This document shows positions 1 to 13,480 of a stretch of 64,000 nt of DNA, piece by piece. The notes below the pieces were generated by a model. That model had not been told where the DNA came from and did not search any database. It saw only the letters and a program-made list of their open reading frames with translations. This DNA comes from Paraphaeosphaeria minitans (lineage: Eukaryota > Ascomycota > Dothideomycetes > Pleosporales > Didymosphaeriaceae): assembly GCA_015832175.1 (NCBI GenBank), contig WJXW01000005.1, positions 1,674,001 to 1,738,000 on the forward strand. The letters are read 5' to 3'. The first letter of the stretch is position 1. Each line of letters starts with the position of its first letter. Both the position numbers and the translations under genes were made by a program.

Positions 1-1340
1 TTTTCTATATTGTAGTATATGTTAGAGTTGTCTTCTAAATCTTTATATAGTTATAAGTTAGATAAATCTAATTGCTTACTTTGCTCTAGTGTAACGTGTT
101 AGTAACTAAATAGCGTTGTAATAACTTCCTATTCCTTATTAGGTTCTTAGTCCTTAATAGTTAGTATATTTAACTTAGTTTAATAGACTTTATTCTTTAA
201 TCTATAGTTCCTGGCTATATAGCCTAGTTTGCCACATGTAAAGTATTTATAGGTCTTAGTTATTAGTTATTAACTTTTATTAGAGACGCGTTTATTAGGC
301 TGCTTAGGGCCTATCTTTCCCCCTTTTCCTTTACCTATGTAGTTAAACTAGACATCTTTTATTAGTTTATATCTCTAGTAGTTCCTTAGCTATTACTTTT
401 AGACAATTCTAATAGGGTTCTTATAAACCACTTTTACTAGTTGTCTAAAGCTTATTGCCCTAGGGTTTTAGTAGAGCTCCTATTGCAATAAAAACTACTC
501 TCTATTAATCCTAATAGTTTCTTTATATAGTTCCTTAAAGTTAGTAATTTATGCACTACTACGCAAGAGTTCCTTACGTAGTTTCTATTTAAGTCCTTAT
601 TTATACATATTCTAAAGAGATTTATTGTCCTAGTTAAGTTACACAGCGTATCTGCAAAACTTAGCTATATACTTAGCTACTAATTATTTCTAAATTATAG
701 TCTAAATCTTTACTTTTGTAATAGAGTCCTTATTAGTAATCCTAAAGAGTTATTTAAGGCATTTCTTAAAGTTATTATAATTTTTAATAATATTAACTGT
801 ATTAGTATAGTCGTCTGCGTAGTTGTCGTTGTCGTTATTGTAGTCTATTCCTAGGTACTTTTTAAGGTAGGGATAGATCTATAATCCTATATCTCCTTAC
901 ATATATATTACTGTAAAGATAATCTTTTTCTTATCTTTAAGGGGTTTGTCTAAGTCGAAGAAGTAGAGGTCTAACTAGAGAATCTAGACGTTAGTTTAAG
1001 ATTATTTACTAAAGTAGAGATTAGGTTTATACGCCTTACTGCTATCCTTTATAAGAGTAATCTTAGCGGCACCTAAAGCTGTAGAAGAGGTAGGAGTTTG
1101 TGAAGTACTTATATTAAGGGTGTTTAAGATATTAAATCTAAGAGGGTAGCTAGTCCTAAAGGGTTAAGGTTAGTTCTTAGGCAGGAGTACTTATAGAAAG
1201 TGGAAGGTCTTGTTAATATAATAGTATCTTACAAAGTATAATAAGTTAATAATTTAGTCTGCTAGAATCCAAATAATAGATTAATAAACAGATTAAATAT
1301 AAGTATAGAGAGTCTATTTTTACGTTCCTATATACTTTAA
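1..1340 (-). mobile_element. Ty3/Gypsy element, 5' (gag-side) part, RIP-degraded, copy 1
   Basis: This AT-rich stretch runs parallel to 8831-10160, with the same order and mostly single-base transitions between the two, so it is a second copy of the 5' portion of the Gypsy element at 5721-10160 and is cut by the window edge. It is assigned to the minus strand because the longer copy carries its reverse transcriptase on the minus strand. No open frame survives. The two copies diverge beyond the shared TTCCTATATACT at about 1332 and 10156, which marks the 5' end of the shared part. Identification as gag is by position only. Confidence 0.7.
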
Positions 1341-1439
1341 GTAATTAGTAGACTAATCGCTCTAATTAAACTAATTAAGTACTAATTAGTTGCTTAGTAT
1401 ATTAAGTGCTTAGTCTAATTAGTTGTCTTGGCGCTCTAA

Positions 1440-1560
1440 TCACACTAATTAGATCACGTGACCTTTTGTGCCGTGTCACTCGAACAACGAATGTAGATAC
1501 ATATGAAGATCCTGGGAGGCCTAGCCTTCGGATCTTAACACCTAGCTAGTCTAAGCCTTT
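1440..1560. other. Short non-RIPped island between transposon bodies
   Basis: Within the AT-rich block, roughly 1450-1545 has normal base composition, with CACGTGACC, several TG/CA dinucleotides and GGAGGCCTAGCC. It lies between the Gypsy copy ending at about 1340 and the next Gypsy body. It may be a piece of original host sequence or the end of an element that escaped RIP. No gene was recognised. Confidence 0.4.
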
Positions 1561-4500
1561 GTCTATAATTAGTAAAGTAGGGAAGCTATAGAACTACTAC
1601 TATATATTACAGAAGTAGGCTACATAGTGCTCTACTATTATAGAAGTTATAGCTTCTAGTTATATATACTTTAATAGCCTATTAGTAATTATAAGTAGGT
1701 ATTACAGTGCTGCTATAGAGGCCTAAGGGAGGTCTACTATAAAATCTATTAAGAGTTACGCCTAGTACTAGTTTATAATTAGAAGTAGCTATAAGAGACT
1801 TTACTACTTTTGCTAGACTATATATACTTCTATATAGTAGTAATTACGCACAAATTAGGCGATGTCTTTAGATATATTATTTTAGTAGTAGTTTTAGTAG
1901 ATAATCTTAAACATAGAGTTCTTTTTAGGATAGCCTATAACTAGAGACTTATGTGCGCGCTATATAATAGTAGTAGTAAGAGGTTCCTAAGCTAGGACCT
2001 AAAGGACTTTGCGCTATAGGAGAGACCTATACGCACTAATTATATAATCCCTAATTTATTAGGAGGTGGCGGCTACTATAAAGAATATATAGTTACTATA
2101 GTGTACCGCCTTAAGCCTAATATAGTAGGAGGGGAATTTTACTATAGCTACGTCCTAGAGTGCCTATAGATATGTGTTAGTAAAGATCTAAGTCCCTACT
2201 AGCGCTGTTAAAGATTGCGTCTACACTAGGGTGGCCTATATAGTCCTAGGCACTATTAGCGGGGCGTTTATTCTTATTTACTAGGCTATATCCTACTTAC
2301 GCTAGCTTAGTACGTCTAGTCTAGCTATCTAGGATCTAAACTAGTAGTAGAGGTAAAAGTAAAAAGTAGAAAGTAACTCTAACTACTAGTGCTAGCGCTT
2401 ACTTAATTCTTAGATCTTTATAAAGTATTTAAGGTTCTTATAGTTTATTAAAATTTTAAAAGGGTGCGCTACTCTTATTAGCTCTAGTCTTTATACCTAG
2501 AGGGCCTATATAATTATAAGTAGCTCTTTATTATAAATAGTGTAGTTCTACTAAGCTAGTGTTAGGGCTGTAGAGTAGTAGGCTATAAAGTGCTAGATCC
2601 CCTTAATACATTAAGAGAGGTAGGCCCTAGTAGCGCTGCCTAAGTAGTTCGCCTCTACTAGCGTGTCGCGCTCTAGGTTCTAGAGCGCTAGAATAGGGCC
2701 TTATATAAATATGTCCTTTAGGGCCTAAAAGGCCTCTTGTTCTCTAGGGCCCTATTAAAACAGGACCCCTTTCTTAGTAAGAGTATATAAGGGTGTAGCC
2801 TACTTAGAGAATTAGGGGAGAAAGTTATAATAGAAGTTAGTAAAGCTAATAAAATAGTAGACTATATACACTATAGAGGGGGCGTCTTATTAATTAATTA
2901 CTTATATTTTTGCTAGATTAGGGCAAATAGCCTTACTTACTATAATAAGATACTTTAGGTACCTAACCTCTATTATTACGAATTTGTATTTCCCTAGGTC
3001 TATATATAGTCTAGCTTTCTATAGGAGTCCTAGCACTTATTGTATATAGTCCTAGTGTTAGCGTAGAGGCCCTATTATATAGATAAGGACATTATCTAGG
3101 TAAGCTATATATATATTACCTAGGGTATCTTTTAGAGCGCTATTAATATAGCGCTAGAATATAGTAAGTGCCCTAGTTAGTCTAAATAGGACTACTAACT
3201 ACTTAAAGAGGCTAAACTAGGTATAGAATATAGTGTAGTGTTTTTTCCCTTTTATAACTTATAGCTTATAGAAGGCAGCGTAGATATCTACTTTTATAAA
3301 CTAAGTAGCCTAGGAGAGAGTACGTAGTGTCTCTTTAATAAGTAGGAGAGGGTACTAATCTAGCTTAGAGATTACATTAATCTTCTAATAGTTAACGTAT
3401 AGGCGCTATTTCCCCCTAGGCTTTAGGGCTAAAAGGACTAGAGTATTTACTAAAGAGAAGCTAGCTTATATCTAGCCCTTATCTATAAGTTCTGTAAGTT
3501 GGCGCTATAGTTCTACTAGCTAATCTCTAGACATGCTATATAGTAGGCCTTAGGGTAGTCTTAAGAGGGAGCCACTTAGGATCTATTTTAGGCAAATATA
3601 GTGGTCTAACATACCCTAGTACGGTAGAAGGCTAGACGCCTTAGTTTTATTAAAGATAGCGGCGTACTCTACTAGTTCTAGGGAGAGAGTCTTACTATTT
3701 TTAGTAAAGCCTAGCCCTACTATATTATAGGGGGGTAGAGGTCCTACTGTGTAAAGAAGTGTTATTATAAGTATTTAGGTAATATCCTAGAGCGAAGTTA
3801 GGAATACCCCTTTTTAGTCTTTATCTAGAGTATTAAAAGGTGTTATGTTATCCTCCTTATTTACTAGCGTAGTAAGGAGGCCCTACCTCTCTACTACTTA
3901 GGTGTTAAGAGCGACAAGACCCCTAGCTACGCTAATTATAATTTTGCTACTATAGATATCTACTACTACTCTAGACTTGGCTAGCTAAGGGGCCCCTAGG
4001 ATTATATCCTAGTAGAGGTTAGGGATTATATAAGCGTAAAAGGTCTATTGCCACCTAAATATATTATAAGGCACTACTACTATCTCTGTAATAAGGGTCT
4101 ATAGTAATAACCTAGTAGCCTATTCTAGCTTTTAGGCTAGGATTATAATACGCTGTAGTAAGAGCAAATCTACTAGTCTAGGGCTAATTACTATAAAGTA
4201 TTTATACCCTATATTAATTAGGGCCTCTATATACTGTGTACTATTAAGGAAGACGTAGAGGGTAGAAGTAGGCCTATTTATACCTATTCTAGCCCTAGTT
4301 ACTCTAACTATTACAGCTTACCCTAATTATACCTCTATTAATACTATCGCGCTTAGCCTTTATATTAGCGCTAGACTAGGGGCTATTTTTTTTCTAACTA
4401 GATACTTGTCTTATTATGCTAAAGTTAGGTTATAATAGTCTAGAGTAAAACTATATTAAAGTAGGCTCTAGCTATATAGTTAGGCTTACTATAGCAAGTG

Positions 4501-5530
4501 CACACGCCTACGTTTTAGTGTTACTAGAAGATATATTTAAGTATCTAGTTTAGGCGCTACTTACCTACCTCTCTGCTAGCTTAGGACTAGGTTAAAGTTA
4601 AAGCTGCTATAAGAGTTATATAGACGTTGCTATTACTGTTTTTAGGAGGGGGCTAGCCACCCTTATAGGAGGTAGCTTAAGTAGTAAGCTTATTTTTTAG
4701 GGCCTCTATTTTAAGGTCTACCGTAATTTATAAAAACCTAGTAATAGCTATATTATAGTCCCTTTTAGAAACGTTATAGTTAAGGGTAACTATATAGATA
4801 TTGCGCTAGATTATACGGCGCAACTTACGCAGTTTTTTAGTGTTACTTTACTAGCTGCCACTTGCCTCTACTAAAGTCTATTTAAAGTAGATATAAAAGT
4901 TAGAGAAACTTTTCTTAAAGCCCTACCTAATTATATTAAGGTATGCTTTAGCCTTTTACTAGGCGTGTTTATTAGTATACATAAAGGTAAGGTACTGCAT
5001 AAACGTCTATAGGTTAAACTAGCTATCTACCCCCCTAGTTTAGTAGAAGGCTGCCACTATATCTTAAGGACTGTTGTCTAGACAGTCCTATATTAGCGCC
5101 TATTCCTTTTAAGGGGAGCTAATAAACTGCTTATTAGCCTAGAGCTTATAATCTATTATAACCTTCTAGGCCTTAAACTATGTCTTTAAGCCCCTAAACT
5201 TAGTTAGGCTTAGAAGTAGTTTATGCTGTAGAATTAGCTAGTCTATACTAGTAAATAGAGATCTGCCCCCTATAGTAGAGGTGGACAGGCCTAGGGCAGT
5301 GCTAGTATAGGCCTATTAGTGTATAAAAAGCTTACGCAGCTTTTTATTCTAGAGTTATAGTGTTTATATAGTAGAGCGGTCTTTGTCTCTAGTAGTAATT
5401 AAGTTCTGTAGTTATTCTACTAACTTAGCGATATTAGAGGCATCTATTAGTAGGTTATTCTAGACTCTATTACGTTTCTCTGTTTCTTTAAACAACTCTT
5501 TTTTAGAAGACCTAGAATTTAATGTTATAG
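1560..5530 (-). mobile_element. Ty3/Gypsy retrotransposon body, RIP-degraded
   Basis: On the minus strand, 3080-3106 reads AYLDNVLIY, the catalytic box of a Gypsy reverse transcriptase in which the second aspartate codon has become AAT. The surrounding 4 kb has the same CTA/TAG-rich texture and no open frame. Gag-side sequence should lie towards 5.4 kb and integrase towards 1.6 kb. No LTR pair could be found by eye, so the limits are approximate. It differs from the family at 47193-53708. Confidence 0.6.
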
Positions 5531-5720
5531 GCTAGCCTTAGAGAATAAATAGAACTATAAGTGCTAAAATATAAAGGATAAATTCTAGGTATTAAGTCTC
5601 TATAGGGGGGTGTGCCGCTTATAAGAAGAGTTTTCCTTAGTAGGTCTACTTCTTTAGGGCGGTTCCTTTCCTTAAGATCCTTCCAAAGGCTGGGGCTATG
5701 CCCCAGCCTATTACATAGTA
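5531..5720 (+). repeat. 190-bp repeat R, copy 1 (inverted relative to 16545-16735)
   Basis: This segment recurs in reverse complement at 16545-16735. It contains a G-run followed by TGTGCCGC, which looks like a polypurine tract and LTR start on the plus strand, and a palindrome GGCTGGGG..CCCCAGCC at about 5690-5710. It is less RIP-mutated than its neighbours. It lies exactly between two Gypsy bodies and interrupts the integrase of the right one. On the minus strand it is open and in frame with that integrase for about 60 codons, possibly by chance. It may be an LTR fragment or a small mobile unit. Confidence 0.6.
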
Positions 5721-8700
5721 TACTGTCGTATTTAATTCCTATTATTAGATCCTTAGAGTTTAGAATTCCTATAACAAAATCTATAGTAATATCTTTCTAT
5801 AGTGCTGTTGGTATTCTAATTGCTTACATCTCTCTATATTTAAAATATATACTATGTTTATTTCTCTAGCATTCTACACATTTATAGATATAAGCTATTA
5901 CAGCTTTCTTAATTCTTTTAAAGGTGTAATTCCTTTAAATAAGTTCTATTATCTTTGTGATGCCTAGGTGTCTATACATAGGGTTATTATAGTATTATTA
6001 GATAATTTTAGTCTGTAAATGTTCTAGAACTTCTTAGTTAATTACTAAAAGTTAATTTAGTTCTACTATTAGTTCTAGAGATCTATCTTTAGCTTTGCGA
6101 AGAATTATAGAGAAGGTTTTTATCTTTTCTCCTACTAGATAACTTTGTTAGCTAAGAGCGTCTACTCTGCTATTTTCTTTTCTAGCTATATAGATAATTT
6201 TAAACTTGTACTACCTAGTAGTTTATAACTATTTTTGTTATTATGGCGTAAGTTCTTTTGTTATTATAAACCTTAGAAGGTTCTTATAATCTGTGTAGAT
6301 TTCTAGCGTTAAGTAACTAAGCGCGTAAATCCTCTAGTGCTTTAAGGCTTTAATAATAGCGTAGAGTTCTTTATTATATATGTTGTATTATGTTTTGGCG
6401 TTATTAAATTTGCATAAGTAATAGGCAATTAGGTGTTATTTGCTATTATATTCTTATTTAGCGTAGGCGCCTAGCGTAAAATCGCTAGCGTCTATTTTAA
6501 AGCGCAGTGGTTTATCGTTTCTAAAATAAACAAGGATAGGTTCTATAATATATACTATCTTAAGAAGTTAGAATAATATTCTATACTTATCTATCTATTT
6601 AAAGGGTACGTCCTTCTTTATAAAATTTATTAAAGGTATTGTGACCTTTGCGTAATCTTAGATAAATTATTAATTAAATCTATAAAATCCTAAGAATTCT
6701 TGGATATTCTTGGCTATCTTTAGTATTAGCTAGTTCCTAATATATTTAACTTTACTTAGTGCTATCTTAACTCCTTCTATAGTAATAATGTGTCCTAGGA
6801 ATTTAAGTTATTTAACGTTAAACTTACATTTCTTAAGCTTAATACAAAGGTATATTTTATCTAGTGCTTCTAGTACTGTCTATACATACTTAGTGTAGTC
6901 TAATTTGTTTTTAGAAAAGACAAGGATATTGTCTATATACGCGATAACAAATATGTCTAGATATTTATAAAGTACGTTATTAATAAGTGCTATAAAAGCT
7001 GCTAGTGCATTTGTAAGTCTAAATGGCATAACTTTATACTTAAATATTCTATAGCGTAATTAAAACGCTATCTTCTATTCTTTACCTTTTTTAATTTATA
7101 TAAGGTGGTAACTGTCTCTTAGATCTATTTTTATAAATATCTTAGCTTAAGATAGTTAATCTCGTAACTCTGTAATGTTTAGTAGTAGATATTAGTTCTT
7201 TATTATTATATTATTAAGTTATTAGTAGTTAATGTATAGTCTATCTAATCCATCCTTTTTCTTAATAAATATAAAAGGGCTTACTATTAGTAACTTTAAT
7301 AGTTATATATATCCTTTCTTAAGGTTTATCTTAATAAAATCTTGTTCTTTAAGGAGTTCTTCTCCTATCTTGCTATATAGTAGTCTAAAGAGTAGCATCT
7401 TCCCTTCTTCTAGGTCTATCGTAAGATACTAGGGTTAATGTTTAGGTAGGTTTACTTTTCCTTCTTTTTCTATAAATATGTGTGTCTATTTCCTGTACTC
7501 TTTTAGTAAGGTAAAAAGTGTGCTATTATCCTCCTTCTCGCGCTTCTTAACCTAGTAGTTCCTACTAGCGTCTACTAAGGTGTATTTCTGTTTTTTAACT
7601 ATCTATCGCAGTATTATATTGTTAATAACTCCCTTATCTACTATTATTTTTAGTTAATACATAGGCTTTGCTTATAATACATAATTACAGCGTTTAAATA
7701 ACATTTTCTTTATACCCTAGTTAATCTGCGGGTTATATATTATTAACTAAAGTAATCCTAAGACTAACTTATACTTAGATCCTAGTAAGATATCTAAAGT
7801 AAGTTCCTCTCTATATCCTTAGACTGTTACTATGGTAGTAACCTCCTAGTATATTTAAAGTATCTTAGGCATTAGGGATCTATTTGTAATATAGATAATA
7901 TAGGGTACTTCTTTCTCTAACATTATAAGTCCTGCTTATTTTACTGTCTAATAAGATATAAAGTTCCTTTCTGCTCCTAAGTCTATAAGAGCTTAAGCCT
8001 ATATTTCTTTAAGTTATACTAGTAGCTTAATTAATACTGTGCTTACTATAGCATTTAATTTAATAAAAGCATTTTCTTATTTAAGTTTAGGCCTAAAAAA
8101 GACATCTATTTATATAGATTATAGTTAAGTTCTAGTGCCTAGTATGCGTTTCTAAGCATCCGCTTCTGTTATTATTCTTAAATATATAGCTTATATAGAT
8201 TGTCTTTTTCTTCTTCCTATAAGGATGTTCTTCTGTTTTTCCTCCTGCAGTCTTTACTATTTCTATATACTAGTTAAATTAGTAGCTCTATTATTACTTC
8301 TTACATAGGGTAGTTTACAAAGCTGTCTAAATATTTAGCTATATAGTAGTATTCGCAGTCTTAGTTTAGACACGTATACTAGTATAGTTATATATAGTCT
8401 CTATTAATAAGTATATTATAGTATTTATTACCCTTTAGCGTAAGATAAGGAAAGTATTTTACTTATTATTTATTCTAGAGGTGTTTGTTATAAGCTGTAA
8501 TAGGGTAGTCTATCTATATCTATCTATAGCGCAGTTTCCTTCTAGGTTATTTCTTATTCTCTTCTTTTTCTACCTTATATTGTACGTATATTAGTTCTTC
8601 ATAATACATCTACATATAGAATTAGTGTGTAGGATTTTAGTAGTCTAGATAGTACTTTAGTATATAGTCTAATTCCTTATTTTTATAGGTTTACATTCCT

Positions 8701-10160
8701 TTTAGTGCCTAGTAGGGTTCTATATAGTCCTAAACATTTAGTTTATACTTAGGTGACATAGGGTTGTCTTCTTCCTGCCTATTTTATAGGTAAGGAGTAG
8801 GAGATCTTAGTATCTCTTCTACGTCTTCTACATTATAGTATACGTTAGAGTTATCTTCTAGATCTTTACATAGTTATAAGTTAAGTAAATCTAATTACTT
8901 ACTTTGCTCTAGTGTAATGCATTAGTAACTAAATAGCGTTATAATAACCTCCTATTCCTTATTAGGTTCTTAGTCCTTAATAGTTAGTATATTTAACTTA
9001 GTTTAATAGACTTTATTCTTTAATCTACAGTTCCTAGCTATATAGCCTAGTTTACTACATATAAAGCATTTATAGGTCTTAATTATTAGTTATTAACTTC
9101 TATTAGAGACGCATTTATTAGGCTGCTTAGGGCCTATCTTTCCTCCTTTTTCTTTACTTAAGTAGTTAAACTAGACATTTTCTATTAGTTTGTATCTCTA
9201 GTAGTTCCTTAGTTATTACTTTTAGACAATTCTAATAGGGTTCTTATAAATCACTTTTTCTGGTTATTTAAAGCTTATTACCCTAGAGTTTTAGTAGAGC
9301 TCTTATTATAATAAAAACCACTCTCTATTAATTCTAATAGTTTCTTTATATAGTTCTTTAAGGTTAGCAATTTGTGCACTACTACGTAGAAGTTCCTTAC
9401 GTAGTTTCTATTTAAGTCCTTATTTATACATATCCTAGAGAGATTTATTGTCCTAGTTAAGTTATACAGCGTATCTATAAAACTTAGCTATATACTTAGC
9501 TGCTAATTATTTCTAAGTTATAGTCTAAATCTTTACTTTTGTAATAGAGTCCTTATTAGTAATCTTAAAGAGTTATTTAAGGCATTTCTTAAAGTTATTA
9601 TAATCTTTAATAATATTAACTATATTAGCGTGCTCGTTTACATAATTGTTGTTATTATTATTATAGTCTATTCCTAGGTACTTTTTAAGGTAGGAATAGA
9701 TCTATAATTCTACATCTCCTTACATATATATTACTATAAAAATAACCTTCTTCTTATCTTTAAGGAGTTTATCTAAGTTAAAGAAGTAGAGGTCTAACTA
9801 GAGAATCTAGACGTTAGTTTAAAATTGTTTACTAAAGTAGAGATTAGATTTATACACCTTACTACTATCTTTTATAGGAGTAATCTTAGTAGCACCTAAA
9901 GCTATAGAAGAGGTAGAAGTTTGTAAAGTACTTATATTAAGGGTGTTTAAGATATTAAATCTAAGAGGGTAGCTAGTCCTAAAGGGTTAAAGTTAGTTCT
10001 TAGGCAGGAGTACTTACAGAAGGTAGAAGGTCTTTATTAATATAATAGTATCTTGCGAAGTGTAATAAGTTAATAATTTAGTCTACTAGAATCTAAACAA
10101 TAGATTAATAAACAGATTAAACACAAGTATAGAGAGCCTATCCTCGTGTTCCTATATACT
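5721..10160 (-). mobile_element. Ty3/Gypsy retrotransposon, gag-pol remnant, RIP-degraded
   Basis: On the minus strand, 6925-7035 still reads like a Gypsy reverse transcriptase: VMPFRLTNA, then YLDIFVIAYIDNILV. The integrase core start is readable at about 5715-5850 as DITIDFV followed by IKYDSIL, and is then interrupted by repeat R. The 5' part (8831-10160) is duplicated at 1-1340. The order on the minus strand is gag-side, RT, integrase, as in Ty3/Gypsy. Stops are frequent, so it is inactive. LTRs were not located; the part beyond 10160 contains a short direct duplication instead. Confidence 0.75.
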
Positions 10161-10400
10161 AAGGCTGCTTCGCTACTTAGTGCTACTAAGCAACTAAGCA
10201 CCTTACATAACCTACTCTACTACTTAGTGCTGCCAAGCAACTAAGCACATTACGTAACCTAATCTAAGTTACTTGGCGTCTCTTTATTACGTTTGTAACC
10301 CTGTTGTCGCTTTATCACACCTTTATAAGCGCCCAAGTCCCACGTTGTTATCTAGTACGTAACACCACTTAGGCTGCTTAAGTTAATTAAGAATCTCTAA
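10161..10400. repeat. Short direct duplication next to the Gypsy 5' end
   Basis: The motif CTACTTAGTGCT..AAGCAACTAAGCA, followed by TTAC.TAACCT, occurs twice in succession at about 10172-10212 and 10220-10260. This is a tandem duplication of about 47 bp. The sequence after it (10260-10400) is nearer normal composition. It could be LTR or target-flank sequence; no function is claimed. Confidence 0.5.
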
Positions 10401-11640
10401 TTTTTCTTTATTAGTGAGATTAAATAACAATGTTCTATCATAGGGTAATCTAGCTATCGCGGTTTAAAGTCTTTAGCACTCCATTAGTTTCTACCTATAA
10501 GTATAGGGCTTATAGGGACAGTTTGGTTGTTTCTTTATCTAATTAGACGAACTAGAACTATTAGAGTTAATAGATTATCTTAATAATCTATTAAAAGTGG
10601 CGAATACCCTACTTATTTTATTAGAACTAAATTAGATTAAATGCTCCTAGATAAGCGCTAAAAATACCTTCCCTAGATTGTCTAGCGTAATCTAATTCCG
10701 TCCTAGCGTTTTATCCTAGATTAGCTGTTAGTTTATTAATTAGGCCTAATCTAGTGCTATACGCGCAGCGATTATATCTAGGAAATCTTAGGTAGTAAGC
10801 AGTCTACTAATTTCGCTAATTAAGTAAGTCTTTGCTTTTTAATAGAGGAGCTGCCACTTTTTAAACTAGGTCTTAGGACTTTGTCTTGCCTACTTAGCCT
10901 TCTTAAGATAAGCGCAGTATAAAGCTTAAACATTATTCTATATAGCTCCTTTATTTAGTGCGAGATCTTCCTTTAAGAGTTAAATTAGAGACTAAAGCGT
11001 AGTTTAGCGTGTATTAACTAGAGTAATTATGGCAGGAGCAAGTAGATTAGGCGATACTATAGTGTTTACCTAAGTCTAGAGATTCTATATTTTAGTATAG
11101 TCTGCTTACTAGTCTAAAACTGCTGCTCTATATTCTACTATTTATAAAGGAAAGCTCTCTTTATCTATTTTATACTTAGTAAGCTCTGCTTTGTATAATT
11201 AAATACTTGCTATAGAGGGTGTATCTGTTATTAGTAATAGTTTCTGTAGGAGCAGAGGTTGTTCTAGCTTTACGTAATTAATTGCTAGAGCGTTAATTAC
11301 CTCTAGGTTAATTTAGTTCTAGATTCCTTTTAAGTTTGCTTAGAATTAAAGCTAGATAAACTAGTAGGGCTAGCTAGTGTAATTAATAAGCTGTACTTCT
11401 GCTATTTTAATAATTTTTATAATTAGAAATAGAGGGGTTATATTGTAAAGAGGTTCTAAATAGAGTGTTATATAATAATTTGAGCGTTACTAAGTAAGTA
11501 GGGAGAATTATTCTACGTTCTAAGCGCTAGGCTTATAACTGTTGTAGTAAAAAGGGCTTAAACTATTATAGGATATTTAGGAGCAGAGTTGTAAAGAATA
11601 CAAATAGCTAATTGTAGGAAAGGATGCTAAAAGGGCAGAC
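10400..11640. other. AT-rich stretch, unclassified repeat debris
   Basis: There is no gene and no recognisable transposon domain in either orientation by eye. Base composition and TAG/CTA density match the neighbouring transposons, so it is most likely decayed mobile DNA. Confidence 0.4.
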
Positions 11641-13480
11641 TATATACAAAAGAAACGAGCCTCTTGGCAAGAATCCCGTGATATGAATTAGTGGATCCAG
11701 AAAGAATCACGGAAGTGAGTGTTTTACTTCAACAAGAAAATATACTAGTTACTAGTACAGAAGAGCCAAAGAACTATAAAGAAGTTCTAACTAATCCTAA
11801 TAAAGATTTCTACCTAAAAGCTATGAAATTAGAGGTAGAAAATCTAATATAAAATAAAACTTAGGACCTAGTTATTAAACCTAATAAACTAATTATTAAG
11901 GGTAGATAGGTTTTAACTAGGAAATATCACCTAGACGGCTCTATAAACAAATATAAGGCTAGATACGTAGCTAAAGGATTCCTACAAAAGTATAGAATTA
12001 ATTATAAAGAAACCTTTACTACTACCTCTAAACCTAGTCTTATAAGGCTTCTATTATCCTATTTTTCTAGTTTAAACTGGGAAATTTATACATAGGATAT
12101 AAAACAGGCTTTTCCTAACGCCTATCTAGAGGAAGAAGTTTATCTAGATTTACCTTAAGGTCTAGAAAGCTTTACCCTAGAAAATAGCCCTATAAAACTA
12201 GACAAAGATCTAGTTAGTTCTATAATTCAAAGCCAAAACTATAACCAAGTGTCTCTAAAACTAAATAAGGCACTATATGGCTTAAAACAGGCTACTAGGC
12301 AATAGTAAATTCACTTTACAAATATACTAGTAAAACTAGGTTTTAAAAACCTAGTAAGTGAAAATTCTATCTTTGTTCACTAAGAAAAGCCTATTATATT
12401 GGCTACACATGTGGACGATATACTAGTATTCGCCAAAACTATAGACCTAGTTAATAGCCTATACAAAGAACTAACTATTTTATCTACCCTAGAAGTTTCT
12501 AATTTAGGGGAGATAAAAGAATTCCTAGGCGTAGAAATTATAAGGAATAGGGAACTAAATACAATTAAAATTTCCTAATAATCCTTTACAAAGAAAATAC
12601 TTACAAAGTATAATAAGGAGGGGAATAAACCTAAAGATCTACCCCTACCTATAGGGCTAAAACTAGTGAAAAATCTAGAAGAACCTAATCTAGAATTAAC
12701 TAGTTTATACTAACAAGAGATAGGTAGTCTAATCTACCTAACTATCTATTCTCGGCCAGACCTAGCCTTTTATATAAATTATTTGGCAAGGTTTATGGCA
12801 AATCCTAGTCTAGAACACTATAAATATCTAGACTATTTATGGAGTTATCTAGTTAAAACACAAGATTATAAACTAGATTTATCTCTAAACTAATCTAAAT
12901 CCCTAGACTTAATAGGAGTTAGTGATTTAGATTAGGGGGGTGATTTAGACTCTAGAAAATCTATAGGCAACCTATTTCTACTAGATACCTCTAGTAATAG
13001 AGTAGCCATATCCTGGCTATCTAAACTACAAAAAACTGTTGCCCTAAGTAGCGTAGAAGCTGAATATATAGCTTTAAAAGAAGCTACTAAAGAGTCTTTA
13101 TACCTAAATACTTTTATAAAGGAACTATTTAGTTTCCTACCTTTAAAGGAGTATCATAAATTTAACTCCTTAAGCACTATAGGGAGTGATAGCTAATCTA
13201 CTTTAGATCTAGCCAAAAACCCTATTTACTATACTAGAACTAAGTATATAGATATTTCCTATCACGTCCTAAGACAAAACGTGCTAGAGAATAAGATTAA
13301 ACTAGTTTATATTAATACTAGTATTCTTCTAGCCAATATCCTTACAAAGGCTACAAGTAAGCCTAAACTAGAAGCTTTCTATAAAGCTATAGGTTTAAAT
13401 AAAACCTAAAGAAAAAATAAGGCTAAAAAGTCCTCTAGATTGTTTTAAAGGGACTAGCTTAAAAAAAAATATTTAATCCC
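11640..13480 (+). mobile_element. Ty1/Copia retrotransposon, RT-RNase H part, RIP-degraded
   Basis: The plus strand still translates to Copia polymerase landmarks in order: the RT start with YKARYVAKGF (about 11955-11985), EEEVYLDLP (about 12130), ALYGLKQA (about 12270), THVDDILVFA (about 12405-12430) and the RNase H motif SSVEAEYIAL (about 13045-13075). Tryptophans expected in these motifs appear as TAG, for example right after LKQATRQ, which fits TGG to TAG by RIP. Unlike the Gypsy copies here, both catalytic aspartates (GAC GAT) survive. Gag and integrase were not recognised upstream. It is not functional. Confidence 0.85.

Noticed and set aside
5612..5869. 85-codon open frame in the AT-rich block
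   Set aside because: It covers repeat R and the antisense of a Gypsy integrase; no independent gene.
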